In this document: positions 23,020-35,109 of the stretch, piece by piece
Position numbering within the stretch: position 1 is the first letter of the stretch
Layout of the letters: each line of letters opens with the position of its first letter
Origin: Copromyces sp. CBS 386.78
Lineage: Eukaryota; Ascomycota; Sordariomycetes; Sordariales; Sordariaceae
DNA: 64,000 nucleotides
Assembly (NCBI GenBank): GCA_030685235.1
Contig: MU839174.1
Location: forward strand, 62,001 to 126,000
Reading direction: 5' to 3'
Notes under the pieces: model-generated
Told to the model about the DNA's origin: nothing
Database searches by the model: none
Seen by the model: only the letters and a program-made list of their open reading frames with translations
Translations under genes and position numbers: made by a program

Positions 23020-24019
23020 ATGTTCCCACCACCAAACTGCACCATAGTCCCCCCCTCAGCCCCAAGCGATGCAGGCATCGCAGGCGTAGGCGTAAGTCTT
23101 CCCATCCTAATCCCCCATCCTCACCCGAGTCGGCCTTCATTTCAAGTCCAAGTCTAACATCCCCCAACAGGTCCTAATCTCCTCCTCCCTAACCGCCACC
23201 ATCGCCCTCCTCCTCTCCGCCTCCCTAATCCTGCAATCCACCCTCTTCCCTCACTCAACCAAGCCATCCACAATCCGCCGCAAGCTCCTCGCCTCCTACT
23301 CTGATCAGCAGATCCTCATCGGCATCGGGCTACAAGCCCTCGGCCTGGCCCGCTCCTCACACATCATCCCCTACCACTTCTTCATCATCTGGATGCTTTC
23401 CTTACTGTCCATGGCGACGCACAACGCCACACTTTTGGCGCTGGTCCAGGACTTCAAGAGGGATTGGGTGTTGAGGTGGATGAGGCAAGGGCTGATGTTT
23501 GTCAATTTGGCGCTGAGTTGTGTTTATGGGGTGGTGGTGCTGGAGGGGAAGAGGAAAGGATGGGAGGGGACGATGCCGGTGGGCTGTCTCTGGGCTTCGT
23601 CCGAGGGAGTTCCCCGTGCGTTGGATGGGCACGGCAAAGAAAAGGCAGCCGGAGGACTGGATTACGTGGGGACGATAGTGACCATTGCGGGCAACGTGGT
23701 GGTGTTCGGCCTGGCTACTTGGTACTTGCAGAGTAGGAGACAAAAGTGGTATAGGATCGTGCAGCTGGTGGGGATGCTTTTGATGATGGGAATTGCCGTG
23801 GGTGCCGCTGTGAGGGTGTTTTTGCTGTCTCAGGCGTTTGGAAAGCCTGATGTTCAGCTGAGCGATCAAGGAGAGAAGCAGTTGGGGTTTGGGAGCTTGT
23901 TGGGGCTCTTGATGATGGGTTTGCCGATTATATCCATCATTGAGATCAAGAGAGGAGATGTAATGGTGGCGCCACCCTTGAGGGATGACGTGTCTGATGA
24001 TGAGAAGCCGTTGGTATGA
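23020..24019 (+). CDS. Fungal multi-pass membrane protein, unknown function
   Basis: Predicted 306-aa protein. The first exon is small (23020-23091, MFPPPNCTIVPPSAP...) and is followed by a 79-nt intron (GTAAGT donor, AACAG acceptor) and exon 23171-24019. Hydrophobic segments start at about residues 25, 70, 95, 130, 185, 220 and 265, so about seven membrane spans. Landmarks are YHFFIIWMLSLLS, ATHNATLLALV and RDWVLRWMRQG. The C-terminal tail is acidic (DDVSDDEKPLV). It resembles conserved uncharacterised plasma-membrane-type proteins of Sordariomycetes. I do not recognise a named family and assign no function. Confidence 0.75.
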
Positions 24020-24875
24020 AATGAGAAGAGCTGAAACAGCGAGGAAGGGATAGCAAACTTTACGCATCTACGTTCCTTCTGTTTCCATCGTAGCTTCCTG
24101 ACTTGAAAGGTACTGTTTGCTTAGAAATAGAGAGGCATCCATTGGCGCCCTTTTCTTCCCGGCCAATTTACGGTGATCGGAGGTCCGAAGGTGCGGGCAC
24201 GGGATGGATGGAACCTTGATATCGGAACACTTTAGCCTACAGGTCCGGGCCGCCAATAATTGGTCAAAAACGAGTGGGCTATAGTTCCACCGCATAATAA
24301 GCTTTCTCCAAAACTGAGATAGATGAAGTCAGGTATGGCAGAAGATAACCGGCTTCCGCAGGGAGTTTGTACTAAAGGTTATATCTCCGAAGCTCGAGCT
24401 TCCTGCACACCAAACTGGTCGGTAACAAACAAGAAAACAAGTTCAAAGCTCCTTCCACGCCAAGCAGCTCCAGTCTTGCAATTCAGCTTGTTGAAGCTGT
24501 TTTTCCCCAAATTGAAGTGCGAGAAAAGGAAATTTGACGGTATTTTTCATTCGTCGGACCCTTAATCTCATGGCGAAAGGGCCAACGCATATCAGCTGCT
24601 CACCTGCAATGAACCTCCCTCATCCGTTAGCAACGTACCAACAGAAGGTAACATCAAAATGGAGAAGTCCAGACCCCAGATGGCAAACAACATTGGTAGC
24701 GGGACCGGGTAAACATCTTGCGTTCCATGTCCGATCAAGACGGCACGGTGGTCCTTTCTCTATAAGAACGGCGGAGAGCCCACCAAGTCGGTCCGGTCCG
24801 AACCGTCTTTTTGTCTTCACAGTATCTTCGCCTTCATCACTGTGTGAAACTGTCCGAACTCTCACAACAGGAATC
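24020..24875. other. Intergenic region before the cytochrome-domain gene
   Basis: About 850 bp with no credible gene. Frames crossing it in phase with the next gene have no signal peptide or domain and are judged upstream read-through. The last 100 bp should include the promoter and 5' UTR. Confidence 0.5.
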
Positions 24876-25580
24876 ATGCGTCTCTCGCCAATCGCTGCCA
24901 CTCTTCTGGCCGTAGGCAATGCCGCCTTTGCCAAACCCGTTCAGTCCCGAGACGCCGCAGCCAAGTACTGCGACGCCTCAACCAGCATTTGCTACTCCGA
25001 GTACATCAATCCCGAGAAGATCGCCTATCGATTTGCCATCCCGGAGAACGCGACCTCCGGAAACTTTGATGTCCTGCTGCAAATCGTTGCTCCCAAGACT
25101 GTTGGTTGGGCTGGTCTGGCGTGGGGAGGCGTCAGTAAGTTCTTCGCCCTTCTCTTCCATCCCTCCATCAAATCTCTAACACCAAAACCAGTGGTCAACA
25201 ATCCCCTCCTTGTAGCCTGGCCCTACCAAACCAATGTCATTGCATCCAGTCGCAAGGCCTCGGCCCGCACGTACCCGCAAGTGTCCACCGACGTCAGCTA
25301 CAAGGTCCTCGCGGGTTCCGGAGCCAACGCGACGCACTGGACGCTCAACGCTCTCGCCAAGGGCGCCAGCGCCTGGGGAACCACCAAGCTGGACCCGAAG
25401 AGCACCGCGGTTCCATTCGCCTATGCTCAGTCGGCTTCGCCGCCGACCAACCCGGCTGATGTGGCTAGTAGGTTTAGCATCCATCAAAGCAGGGGAAAGT
25501 GGTCGCATGATTTGGCGAGCGGGAGGATCGCGAACTTTGGGAGTGCAGTTGAGCAGCTCTCTAAGACGGAGGCGAAGTAG
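24876..25580 (+). CDS. Secreted stand-alone cytochrome b domain (CDH-type, AA8/DOMON-like)
   Basis: 215-aa secreted haem protein from exons 24876-25134 and 25192-25580 (57-nt intron, GTAAGT donor). The start ATG at 24876 opens a good signal peptide (MRLSPIAATLLAVGNAAFA). The domain resembles the cytochrome part of cellobiose dehydrogenase: CYSEYINPEKIAYRFAIP, then WAGLAWGG. The splice creates Met87 in GGVMVNN, aligned with the CDH haem-ligand Met. His184 in FSIHQSRGKW sits 97 residues later, close to the Met65/His163 spacing of the classical enzyme. No dehydrogenase or cellulose-binding module follows, so it is a free electron-transfer domain, possibly a partner for LPMOs such as the broken one next door. 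Some family members are anchored, but none of that is visible here. Confidence 0.82.
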   Translation: MRLSPIAATLLAVGNAAFAKPVQSRDAAAKYCDASTSICYSEYINPEKIAYRFAIPENATSGNFDVLLQIVAPKTVGWAGLAWGGVSKFFALLFHPSIKSLTPKPVVNNPLLVAWPYQTNVIASSRKASARTYPQVSTDVSYKVLAGSGANATHWTLNALAKGASAWGTTKLDPKSTAVPFAYAQSASPPTNPADVASRFSIHQSRGKWSHDLASGRIANFGSAVEQLSKTEAK

Positions 25581-26046
25581 GCGGGTATGCGGTTTTCGGG
25601 AAGACTAACCATCCGATGGATACGTCAGTAAAGTGATTAAGGGAAGAACCACTGTCAAACACTGTATTTGACCAGTTGATTTTGTGTAGATCTGTTTCTT
25701 GGTTTGGCAAACGTCAGTGGAAGTAGTGAGTGGAAGATAGAAGAGAAGCGTTTGCCGAACAAGACACACACGCTCGGAATGAACGATCTGTCCGCATACT
25801 ACCTTGTAGATATCCATCATATGGACCCTAATGATGATTGGGTGTATGCCAGAAATCAGGGGTATTAGGCAAAACCAAATGGAGGTGTGATCCCGCTCCT
25901 GCCATCTCGATATGCCTCCCGATGTAAGCGAGCCGTACCTGCGGGTTAGTACTTATAACCCAGCTGTTCACCAGCAATCGATGTTGAAAAAAAGCCACTG
26001 CATTCGAAGAATCATTACTTACTCTCAACACTAAGTCAACACCAGC
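25581..26046. other. Intergenic region between cytochrome-domain and LPMO-like genes
   Basis: 466 bp holding the 3' UTR of one and the promoter of the other. No coding signal is seen. Confidence 0.5.
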
Positions 26047-26824
26047 ATGATGCAGCTTTCCATCCTCCCCCTGTTTGGCTTCCTCTCCGGTGTCATAGCC
26101 CACGGCCTAGTCCAATCCCCGGCCACCCGCTCGCCCGGCGACGCCACGGCCGCCGCCTGCGGCAAGACCATGGTCAACTTCTACAAGGCCGACAACACTA
26201 GCTATCCCGAAGCCCTCCTTCGCGCCAACCCTGGTGGGCTCAAGGACGGGTACAATCCCAAGAACTGCAACCTCTAGAGGGCTATCAGTTTGGTGATAAT
26301 AAGGCTGGCGTGCAGAGTTATACTCCCGGCCAGGAGGTGGACTACAAAGTCTGGATCAGGATTCCGCATGCTGGGGTATGTTCTTTCTATTGTGACATCC
26401 TTGATGGCCGAAATTGGCGAGGAATGGGTGATGTGTGATTTGTGATGCTAATGATAAAGCAGTACGCAAACGTCAGTGTCGTCGACACAACCAGCAACTC
26501 GGTCATTGGATCGCCGTTGCTGGTTTGGCCGAGTTACGCAACCTCGTCAAACCCGCCGAAGAACCAGACCGACTTCAAGGTCAAGATCCCGGATAACCTT
26601 GGGGGAAAGTGTAGCCAGGCTGGTGTTTGGTATGTTGTTCGTTTCTTTTCTTTTCGATTCGACTCTGTTCGGCTGGTCTCTAACTGCAGTGGCTTTGCAA
26701 CAGTGTCCTCCAATGGTACTGGTTCGGACAGGGACAAACTTATGAGTCTTGCACGGACTTTGTCGTGCCTGAGGTGACGGTTCCGGCTGAGTGTCCCATG
26801 CGGAGGCGGGAATGGAGGGCTTGA
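26047..26824 (+). pseudogene. LPMO-like (AA16-type) secreted copper oxidase gene with a frameshift
   Basis: Exon 1 starts MMQLSILPLFGFLSGVIA, a signal peptide, leaving His19 as the mature N-terminal residue, as copper LPMOs require (HGLVQSPATRSPGD...). After KNCNL at about 26272 the frame meets TAG. Homologous coding continues at once in another frame (EGYQFGDNKAGVQ... from about 26277), about seven bases having apparently been lost where related proteins keep a short Trp/Leu/Cys segment. The remaining exons splice cleanly (introns 26376-26462 and 26630-26703) and encode the second copper His in IRIPHAG, then VLQWYWFGQGQTY and CTDFVV. All other features are intact, so this is either a young pseudogene or a sequence error. 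Assignment to AA16 is by resemblance of the N-terminal HGxxxSPxxRxPGDA pattern. Confidence 0.72.
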
Positions 26825-27880
26825 GGAGTCATCACCAAGGAAGTGGTTGTCGAAGTCAGGCGGATTGAAGATATGGATGGCGGTTACTAGACCATGAAAA
26901 AACAAGGAGTTGTAGGCTTTAGAGCACGCTGGGAAGTAAAGAAGATGATCAGTAAAATCCCCTGGAAGCGATAGCAGCGGAAGGAATGGGCCGGGGAGCA
27001 CAACTTGCCTGGCAGAACCATATGGGCGGGGAGAAAGGAAGAAACACTCGGTCAAGCACGGGAAATAAATGAGAGGAAGAGTTGAAGAAAGAAAAACCTG
27101 GAACAAGTTTTGGAGGAGCGCTGCTCGAGAGGTGGCCACGCCTGCCATGACTGCCACTCGATCCTACATAAAGCAGGAACTCCGCATCGTGGCAGGTGCG
27201 ACTGACGTACGCATTCTGCATGCTCACGCTTGCATCAAGACCCTTTTTATGTTTGGAAGTTGCAAGCCACCTCGAATTTGGATTTGCAAAGTAGATACCG
27301 ACCTCGCTGTGTACCGTCCAGGTACTTAGCTGGGCCTGGCACGGCTTAGTTTCATTTGTCTTCAACCAACGAAGACCAATTGTTCATGCAGTACCTCTTA
27401 TCGTCTCACCCCAGCATTCGTCTGACAAGCTAATTTAGCTTGATATTTTTATGTTCAATCAATTGATGCATTCATGCTATGATGCTGGAATTTTGTACCA
27501 TGGGCGCCGGCCGCCAAAACCACTGGGCTTCCCGTTCAGTCGTTCACCGGCACTCTCTTCCTGGGTATTCAAGCTTCCCTGGTTTCCTTTCTCTCCTCTA
27601 TCTTTTGTCGTCGCCTTTCCAGTCGCCGAAACATCACTCCTCAAAGCCAGTCTTTCACACTTTACGCAATTGAGGTGTCGTTGCTCGGTGTTTTCTTGCG
27701 AGAGTTGCGCATAAAACCCAACAGCAAAGATGTCCACGCCAAGAATCAATCTGAATCGTTGAGCAAAGTATTTCCGCGACGACTGAAATCATTCATTTGC
27801 AGGACTAGGTATGTTCGACTCGGGCTGGACCAAATTCCACTATTACCGACTTGCCGCCCCTCCTTCCCCACGCACACCCA
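26825..27880. other. Intergenic region, no gene recognised
   Basis: About 1.05 kb between convergent genes. Short frames on both strands overlap one another without domain signals. Confidence 0.5.
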
Positions 27881-29097
27881 TCAGTGATGCCTCCCGCTCT
27901 CAACCTCCAGAATAGCAACCGAGTCATCATCCTTACTTGTCGACTGCTGGGTATAGAATTCGCCCTCACTCCCAAGCCGAGCATGTCCTCTACTTTGCCT
28001 CCTGGCTTGCAAAACATCCATGGCTAGGGGCACTGGTCGATGCCCAGATCCGGATCCCGCCTCAGGATCGTGGCTCTCCCCCTTTATGCTGGTCCTGATC
28101 TTGCGCACGATCGGGCGACAGAAGGGAACGCAAGCGGCTCCGATGGTAACCGTGATCTCGGCTTGAACCAGGACTAGCACCGTTGCGAGGTTGTAAGTGT
28201 CGGTGTAACCGAGGGTGGCATTCATGACTGTTTTGGCGAGACCTACACCTCCAGCGCTGAGAGAAAACCGTCAGTAATTACTTGAATGAATCAAGAAGCA
28301 GGTGCGCAAACTTACATGAACCCCAAGCTCATGGCGGATATGATGCTGATCTTTCGGCGGTCTTCCATGTTCAACCTCCAGATCACTAGGGTAGGAACCA
28401 CAGACAAAGCCAAGTCCTATGCGAAGAATACGTCAGAGTCGGAATCAACGGCTGGGATATTGGTGGAATCGACTTACCATGAAAGCTTGGTAAGCGCAAG
28501 AAAATATGTTATATTTTTTCACGGTCTCCTGCTTGATGCAATAACCGTTCTTCCCCAACAGTGGATTCGGCATCACGTCGTAGCTGCACTGGAAAAACGA
28601 GATGACAGAGATACCGATCGTGGTGGCGGTGCAGGTGGTAATCAAGAACCAAACCGAGATCTTTTGCCATCTCTTGACAACGAGGCGTAAAAGAGTGATG
28701 CAGAAGGAAAGCTTGGATACGGCGGTGCCGAGGACTCCGAAAAGCTCCATGATTGGGGTCCATTTCAGGAGGGTGATCATCTTTTGGATGAAACTCGTAA
28801 AGTTATCGCCAATTAGGTCCGCGATAGGCACGCCGAGGCCATTGTTGATCTGCCATAGGGTTATGATCGTGTAGATGAGCTCTATGACCTTCATGGGTGT
28901 CAGGTACGTACTGTATAGCCTTCAAAAATGGTAAATGAAAAGACACTTACGAATGAGAGAACGAGTACCCAATCATCGAGGTAGAATTTCCCCTTCGCAA
29001 TGCGCTTGGAGTAGAACCTGAGACATATGAAGACAAGGGATACAACCAGGTAGGTTATCATACCCCCGTACAGTACTCCTGTTGCATCTTTGGCCAT
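27881..29097 (-). CDS. Rhodopsin-domain 7-TM membrane protein (Pth11/SAT4-type), cluster member 1
   Basis: 344-aa integral membrane protein in four exons on the minus strand (29097-28951, 28888-28478, 28416-28316, 28256-27881) with introns of 59-62 nt. Intron phases are 0, 0 and 2. Hallmarks of the fungal rhodopsin domain are VFICLRFYSKR...DDWVLVLS in exon 1, LSFCITLLRL and FFQCSYD in exon 2, the DLALSVVPTLVIWRL helix in exon 3, and AEITVTIGAACVPFCRPIVRK in exon 4. The cytoplasmic tail ends in an acidic DDDSVAILEVES motif shared with the copy at 36.4 kb. The N-terminus is short and begins at TM1 with no CFEM domain. Related proteins are Pth11-like receptors; ligand and role are unknown. Confidence 0.87.
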
Positions 29098-31080
29098 CTT
29101 TACCGCGTTCCTATGGCTCCTTGTTATACAAAGCGAGTGATATACAACAGAGGGGCATCCCTGGATTTTGCAACTGAGGCCGAATGGCGTGAAAATGTCG
29201 AGAGAGAGAACTTGTCGATTGTCTCGGTTATCTTGACTCTTTTAAGTTTGAACAAGCGCGCAGCCACCTTGCGAGGTATACAACATTCAGGCTCAAAAGA
29301 GCTAACATAGGCCTCCTTCCATTGCTCCTTGGCGTCGATGGACTGTCATCCTCTTTGGCGAGTTTGCACATACAATGACGATGTCGACCCAAGATGGAAA
29401 GAGGAGGCGCCCAATACGGAAATTCGTAGATCACGCTCCTAAAGTCTCATGAGGTTATCACTGTCCAATGCGCAACCCGTGTTCAGGGATCTCGGTGGTG
29501 TTTGCTACTCGTCTGTGACCCCTTTCGCTGATTTAGGAAGTTTGGAGAGGTTGGCCAGGCCAATTTTGGGCTTGCAAGCTAGACTTTTAGCTCAAATCAA
29601 CCTCGAAGCAATCCTGCAAGGTAACGTTATGTCGCAAAGCATGAAGCTATATCTAGCAGCAAGAACCTTCGAATCAGATCGATTATCACAGCTTGATATG
29701 TTGGCCAAACCGGCCTAACACAAACATGGACCTTACACTACCTAGTCTGCCTCAAATTCAAGCAGAAGGAGGCCGCCTAAATGGGTGACCAATGTTATTT
29801 TGATCTCCACTATTTGCAGCAAAGCTTTACATGTGGGTGCCATCATGGGTGGTTTGCTGTGTATAGCGTGATGGCTTCTCCAGGTTTTCGGATCATGCCA
29901 ATCATGCCGAACGTTGCGTATACCCAGCCCGGCCGAGCTTTGCGGGGCCGCAACGAAGATATAAGCTACACGGGCCGTTGTTTCTGATCTTCCATGCCAT
30001 GGTGATCACTCACGCCTTCTTCCCCTTTCGGTGGGTTTTGAATGGGTTTGGCGAACCATCGGTCTGCGCACCAGGATGATGGATAGGGAACCCCGGGGAG
30101 AAGCAAATACTTTAGCTCTTTGGAGGATCGGGGCGCAACTGACATGTCTAAATATAGACAGAACATGTCCTCTTCACTGTCGTCTCCAGAATGGTCTAGA
30201 AGACTTGACCCAAATCCGATCCGGCGCTGGGCCGGCGCTAGTCCGGGTTCCGAGCGCCGATGTGGGTCAGCTTCCCGTCCGCAGTCCGCTCAGACGGGAC
30301 TCCGCTCCGTTAGTCACCGGCTTCGGGATTGCCCTTTCTTTCCTCCCCTCAGTTCTTTGCCATTTTAGTTCGTTCAGGTACGCGAAAGATCTCAAAACAG
30401 CCTCTCTTTGAGCTGTTCGTTCTTCACAACATCAGAGCTCATTACGCCAAGAAACTCAGGCCTGCAGCTGCCCCTGCTATTTTCACTTACACATCACCCC
30501 TGGAAAGTTTGTTAACGCGGTTCTTGTAACAGGGGTCTACAAAAAACAACAACAACGGGATAAAGAATGGAATTCAAACCGGAAATTTGGAGAAAATACA
30601 TGAAATGGGTAAAACGCATCGGGTTAATACCAACTTCTTGCATGAAAATTGGTGGATTGCTGGTTGAGTTGCGAAGAGTATAGGTATTGTGAAGTCCCGC
30701 GCTAACGAACTTTCCAGGGGTGATGTGTACACACCGGGCACTCAGAGAGATCGGACCGTAGAGGTACAGGCGGGCAGGACCCACCTTTAGTGAGGTTAAT
30801 GCAGGCAGGTGCAGCCTGCAACTGCCCTGCAGCTTCCCTCCCGAGCTCGTCCCCGCACCCACTGGAGGCGCTGTATTTCCCTCTGGCAGCTACTTCCTCC
30901 GTTCCCACTCGAGCCTCTGTCTCGCACTGTCCCTTCTTCCACAACAAATCAACAACGGGAGACACTCGAAAATATCAGCAACAAATTCCGCAATTGAGGG
31001 AAAAATCAGCGTCAGATTGACTTTTAAAAGACTGAAATTCTGCATTTGTACTAATTAGAATCGCTGAAGCAGAGGTTCAA
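29098..31080. other. Gene-poor stretch
   Basis: About 2 kb upstream of cluster member 1 with no gene I can support. Small frames on both strands (for example 29449-29718) carry no recognisable motif. Confidence 0.45.
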
Positions 31081-33290
31081 TTCCTGGCTGAGCGAGATCA
31101 GACAAGGTGAGTCCATTGTACCTAACCTCGTGAACCCTCGCACATTCCTTAACGCTCTAACGCCAACCCACGACGCCCAGGTATCGACATGTTCATCCCC
31201 GAATCCAACGATTTCTTCTACAGCTTTCTCGATGCCTCTCTCGACTTTCTAATCTTTCCTCGTTGTCGAACTTTCGATCTTCACCTGCGATCCTCCGCCT
31301 CATATGTCCGACTCGATACCTACCCACACAGCAAGACAACCGTAGTGTCCGGCCGGTCCAGCGCCCCTCCGATTTCCAACTCCGTATATCGTAACGCCTC
31401 GTGTCCGCGATGATGTTGATATCTTTTTGGTACCTGTAGTGATGAAAAAAAGATTATTTCACATGGATGAAGTCCGAAATCCGTCTTTTCCAACTTGTGC
31501 AGGGCAGTATCCTGCTAGTTCGGCGCCCACCTAGAGTCTACAGCGCTCTTAGCGGGTGACAAGTGCGGTTCCCGCGTATCTGTAAGCGCTGAATCTTTGT
31601 CATTTAGCGGGCCCAGTTGCACTCCGTCAGCTGCACCTTCCCGTCCCGTCTGGGTCGCGTCTGCCGCTTCCACTTCGCTTGAGCTTCCCACCAAGAACGC
31701 AAGAACAACGGAGGACACTCAGCAATGGCAAGACCAGGCTAACGGGTAATTTTTCAAAAGCCCGTGTTCCATCCCTAATTTTCACGAAACTACAGCATGG
31801 CGCATGTCCTTTTGCCATCGCCCGCCTTGTGATTTGACAAAGCGGACGCAAACAAGGCGAGTCGAACGAGCAACCCTTCTGCAACCCATCGGACCCTTCG
31901 CCTTGCTAACAGAACATCACCTAGGATACAGTTCTCTGTTGCCTCCCAGATCCAAGAAGCCCTCGACCTTCTCCAAGCACCCAACCATTTCCGAGTCCTA
32001 TATCTCGCCATGATGAGGAACTGGCCAGACTCCGTGTCCACATCATCCCGACTATTTCCTACAATCCTCCCCGCCCTCGCGATGGGGCCGCCGGATCGCC
32101 CAACGTCTACGTCAATGTCACCTTCAACCCAGTTGAGCCCATTGAGCCACAATAGGCAAGGATGGAATAGCGACGCCATACTGGAGGAATGGAGAGAGGA
32201 TGTGACATCGCTACCGGGATAGGTATCTTCACGGAGAAACTGGTTGTGTGTTTGCCCAACGGGACGGACTCGGAATCTTGATGGCAAGCTTAGCCGACTT
32301 CTACTGGACCGGTGTTCACCGTACGATTGAAAGCTCTGCGAACTGCGCGTAAGGTAGGCAAGCTGATGTCGTTCCCAAGCTGTATTGTTTGCTAACTACA
32401 ACCAATAGGCAACCGGCCTGAGGTCAGCCACCACCCAAATTAACACTTGTTTGCCTGTATACGAAGCAGCCCTCTTGCCTGTTTTGGTTCGAACCTTCAA
32501 AACTGAGAACGGAATTTCCCAGCCTCTCAGAAATTCTGTACCCCGAGACATCAACAGCGCCCGGTCCCCGGGAAAGTACAGCGGCGGAACACGACCGTTC
32601 TTATTGCCAAAGAGTATCCTCTCTTGTGCTCACCGGAGTAGACTCCGTCTTCCTAAACTGAATGTATTCTCTTCCAGCTTCAGGCTCTGCCAAGGCGCTT
32701 TGGCAAGGGTACCATACCGAAGCTAGAGGTACCTGAGGATCCTTCAAGTTACATCCAGAGCCGTTGATATGCACTGCAACTAAATCGAAGCTACCAAGGA
32801 CTGCATCGAATCAGCAAAGAAGTGCCGGGTAGCGCGCACCGGGAATGCGCCTCCGGACGCCGTCTTCATGAGCTGGTCATGGAGGCCACTCAACCTTTCC
32901 TCATATGGCTAGTCAACTACTATTTTCAACTTCCTGTGTGGACAAACAAGCGCGCATAAACGATGTCGAAAAGACGAACCAGTCGATTCTGCACTTAGTA
33001 GTCAGTGGCTGGGAGCGTGCCGTTGTCTGCGTCTTGCTTTCACGTTATTTTTGGCTCTATTTTCTTTCAATGATTCAAGTTCACAACCTCCAAATCAATG
33101 CGGTCAGTTTTGGTCTGGCCCCCACTAGCCCAATGACGATGAACTCGATGTTTTCATGGGCAGTTTGCCTGCTAGAAGCCATCAAATGCAAGCCGCCAAA
33201 CCCAGAACATTGACAAACTCAGTATTCAACTGGCGCGATTGGAACAGAGGGTTTCCTCTCTGCCGCTTGCAACACTCTCACACGTAGGAG
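31080..33290 (+). pseudogene. Protein-like debris of one or more decayed genes, identity unknown
   Basis: No intact gene is found, but several short plus-strand pieces look like former exons. Around 31074-31130 a frame reading RFNSWLSEIRQ runs into a GTGAGT...CTAAC...CAG intron-like segment and continues GIDMFIPESNDFFYSFLD. Around 31900-31925 there is a CTAAC...CCTAG acceptor-like site followed by QIQEALDLLQAPNHF, with a frame slip near 32010 into DEELARLRVHIIPT and VYVNVTFNPVEPIEPQ. Near 32680 a TTCCAG site precedes a frame reading GKGTIPKLEVPEDPSSY, and near 33130 NDDELDVFMGSLPAR. I do not recognise the family. These are visual impressions; some may be chance. Confidence 0.35.
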
Positions 33291-33452
33291 GCTTGAAGGA
33301 AACGCAAAAATGAAAGTAAAGGGCTGGATCGAAGACGCGTTGCACTGCGCGGCTGTGGATTGATTCAACTGACGTATAATGCTCTTCGATTGCTGTTTTC
33401 TCTTTTTGTCTATCCCGATCCTATCCTCTTTGCCAACCCCGAACCAGCAGAG

Positions 33453-34856
33453 ATGGACCCTCAAACCACAAGCCAGCCACCCCCGCGGGGCAAAAGTGCG
33501 GTGCCATTGATGTATGGCAGCTTCGTCACTTACCAGTTGCTTGCGCTCATCTTCATATGCCTGCGATTCCATTGCAAGCGTATGGTGAGGGCGAAATGGT
33601 TCTATGCGGAGGACTTTGCATTGATGGCCTCTTGGGTAAGTGAGCCGTTCATTCTTTCTCGTCTTCTTCACTACCTCTATTCCTTTTACTTAACTAGGTA
33701 GTTCTTGCCTTCCTCCGTTTCTTCTGAAGAGAAAATCAAGGCAATACATGCACTAACAATCAAAAATAGATCTTCGAGCTCGTCTACATCTCCTTGGCCC
33801 TCTGGCTCACCGGCTACGGCTACGCAGTTCCCATTATGGACATCCTCGTCAAAGATCCGAACTACCTGACTACCAAACTGCCGACACTACTGCGATGGTC
33901 ACCGCCTGTTTTATTCTTTGGCACCTGGGCCACTGCTCTGTCCAAGATTTCCTTCTGTCTCACACTCCTGCGACTCGTGGAAAATGTCGAAATATGGCAG
34001 ACCGTGGCGCTTTGGTTCTTGCTGGTGACGATTACGATTGTTACCGTCGTCATGAGCGTCATCATGTTCTTCCAGTGCGCGTTTAGCGGGTTTCCCAGTC
34101 CCATTGTTTCGCAGGCGGTTTGTGTTAGTGCGAAGGTTGTGTATCACTATACGACTTTTCAGTGTGTTTATCAGGCCTTTGTGGTGAGTAGTACCCTCCG
34201 TGCTTTGCCAATATTTCTTGTTGACAGGCAGAACACTAAAGAAATGCTCCTTTCTTCCAGGACTTCGCCCTAGCCGCAGCCCCAACGATAGTAATCTGGA
34301 GAACCAACATCGGCAACACCCGGCAAAAATTCATCATCATCTCCGCCATGAGCCTGGGTTTCGTGTAAGTCTCGGACCTCAGTCACCTACCGTCATCTCT
34401 TCTTCCCATCATCTCACCATCCTGCCATCTGGCCCCGTCATCCACCTACCTATACCACCAAACCGCTAACCTCACCTATCTTCTCCCAGCGCCGGCGCAA
34501 TCGGCATAGCAAAAACAGTCGTAAACGCCAAAGTCCAAGGAAACGGCGACACCTACGGCATCGGCGTAGTCCTTACCCTATCCCAAGCAGAAGTCAGCGC
34601 CGCAATCATAGCCGCTTGCGTGCCTTTCTGTCGACCACTGGTGCGCAAGTTTGCTTCCAAAGAAAGTGAAGACGAGAAGAGTGGGAGCCCGGAGTCGGAC
34701 GGTACGGAGACCATCAGAGGAGGCAACAGAAAAGCAAGAAAAGACAGGAAAGCACCTGACGATTTGTTGCTTCGAACGGATGGCTCCCATGTGAGGCGTG
34801 AATCTGGGTCGGGCGAGGATGGGCCTGCAATTTTGTATGGGGATGGGGTAGTTTGA
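33453..34856 (+). CDS. Rhodopsin-domain 7-TM membrane protein (Pth11/SAT4-type), cluster member 2
   Basis: 355-aa paralogue in four exons (33453-33635, 33770-34183, 34261-34364, 34490-34856), with the same intron phases (0, 0, 2) as cluster member 1 but longer introns (134, 77 and 125 nt). Motifs: IFICLRFHCKRM...EDFALMASW, ISFCLTLLRLVENVEIWQ, MFFQCAFSG, DFALAAAPTIVIWRT and AEVSAAIIAACVPFCRPLVRK. An extra Pro/Gln-rich N-terminus of about 12 residues precedes TM1. The C-tail is long, charged and Lys/Glu/Asp-rich. Start at 33453 is the first in-frame ATG before TM1. Probably a plasma-membrane receptor-like protein; function is not established. Confidence 0.87.
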
Positions 34857-35100
34857 AGTGGTTCGCGAGAGAAAAGGGGGGGAGGTGAGGGGGGATTTTT
34901 GTGCATGCTGCTCGCACATAGTTTGGGTGTTTGAAAATACCGGAGCTCGGAGGTCCTTGTGTTCCGGACGGAGAGTCATTCGCTTGCCCCACGAGTTCAG
35001 AGTGTCCGGTTTACGGCCGAGTCTCGGATCCGGAGTCCCCACATCGGGGGCCGGTGCGGACCCGGGGGGCATATGAATGAAGAAAATCCAGAATTCCTCG
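34857..35100. other. 3' flank of cluster member 2
   Basis: GC-rich with no coding evidence; it leads into the decayed paralogue. Confidence 0.35.
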
Positions 35101-35109
35101 CCCAACTCG

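Noticed and set aside
24534..24875. Upstream in-frame extension of the cytochrome-domain gene
   Set aside because: The ATG at 24876 opens a proper signal peptide; the extension would bury it and has no homology-like features.
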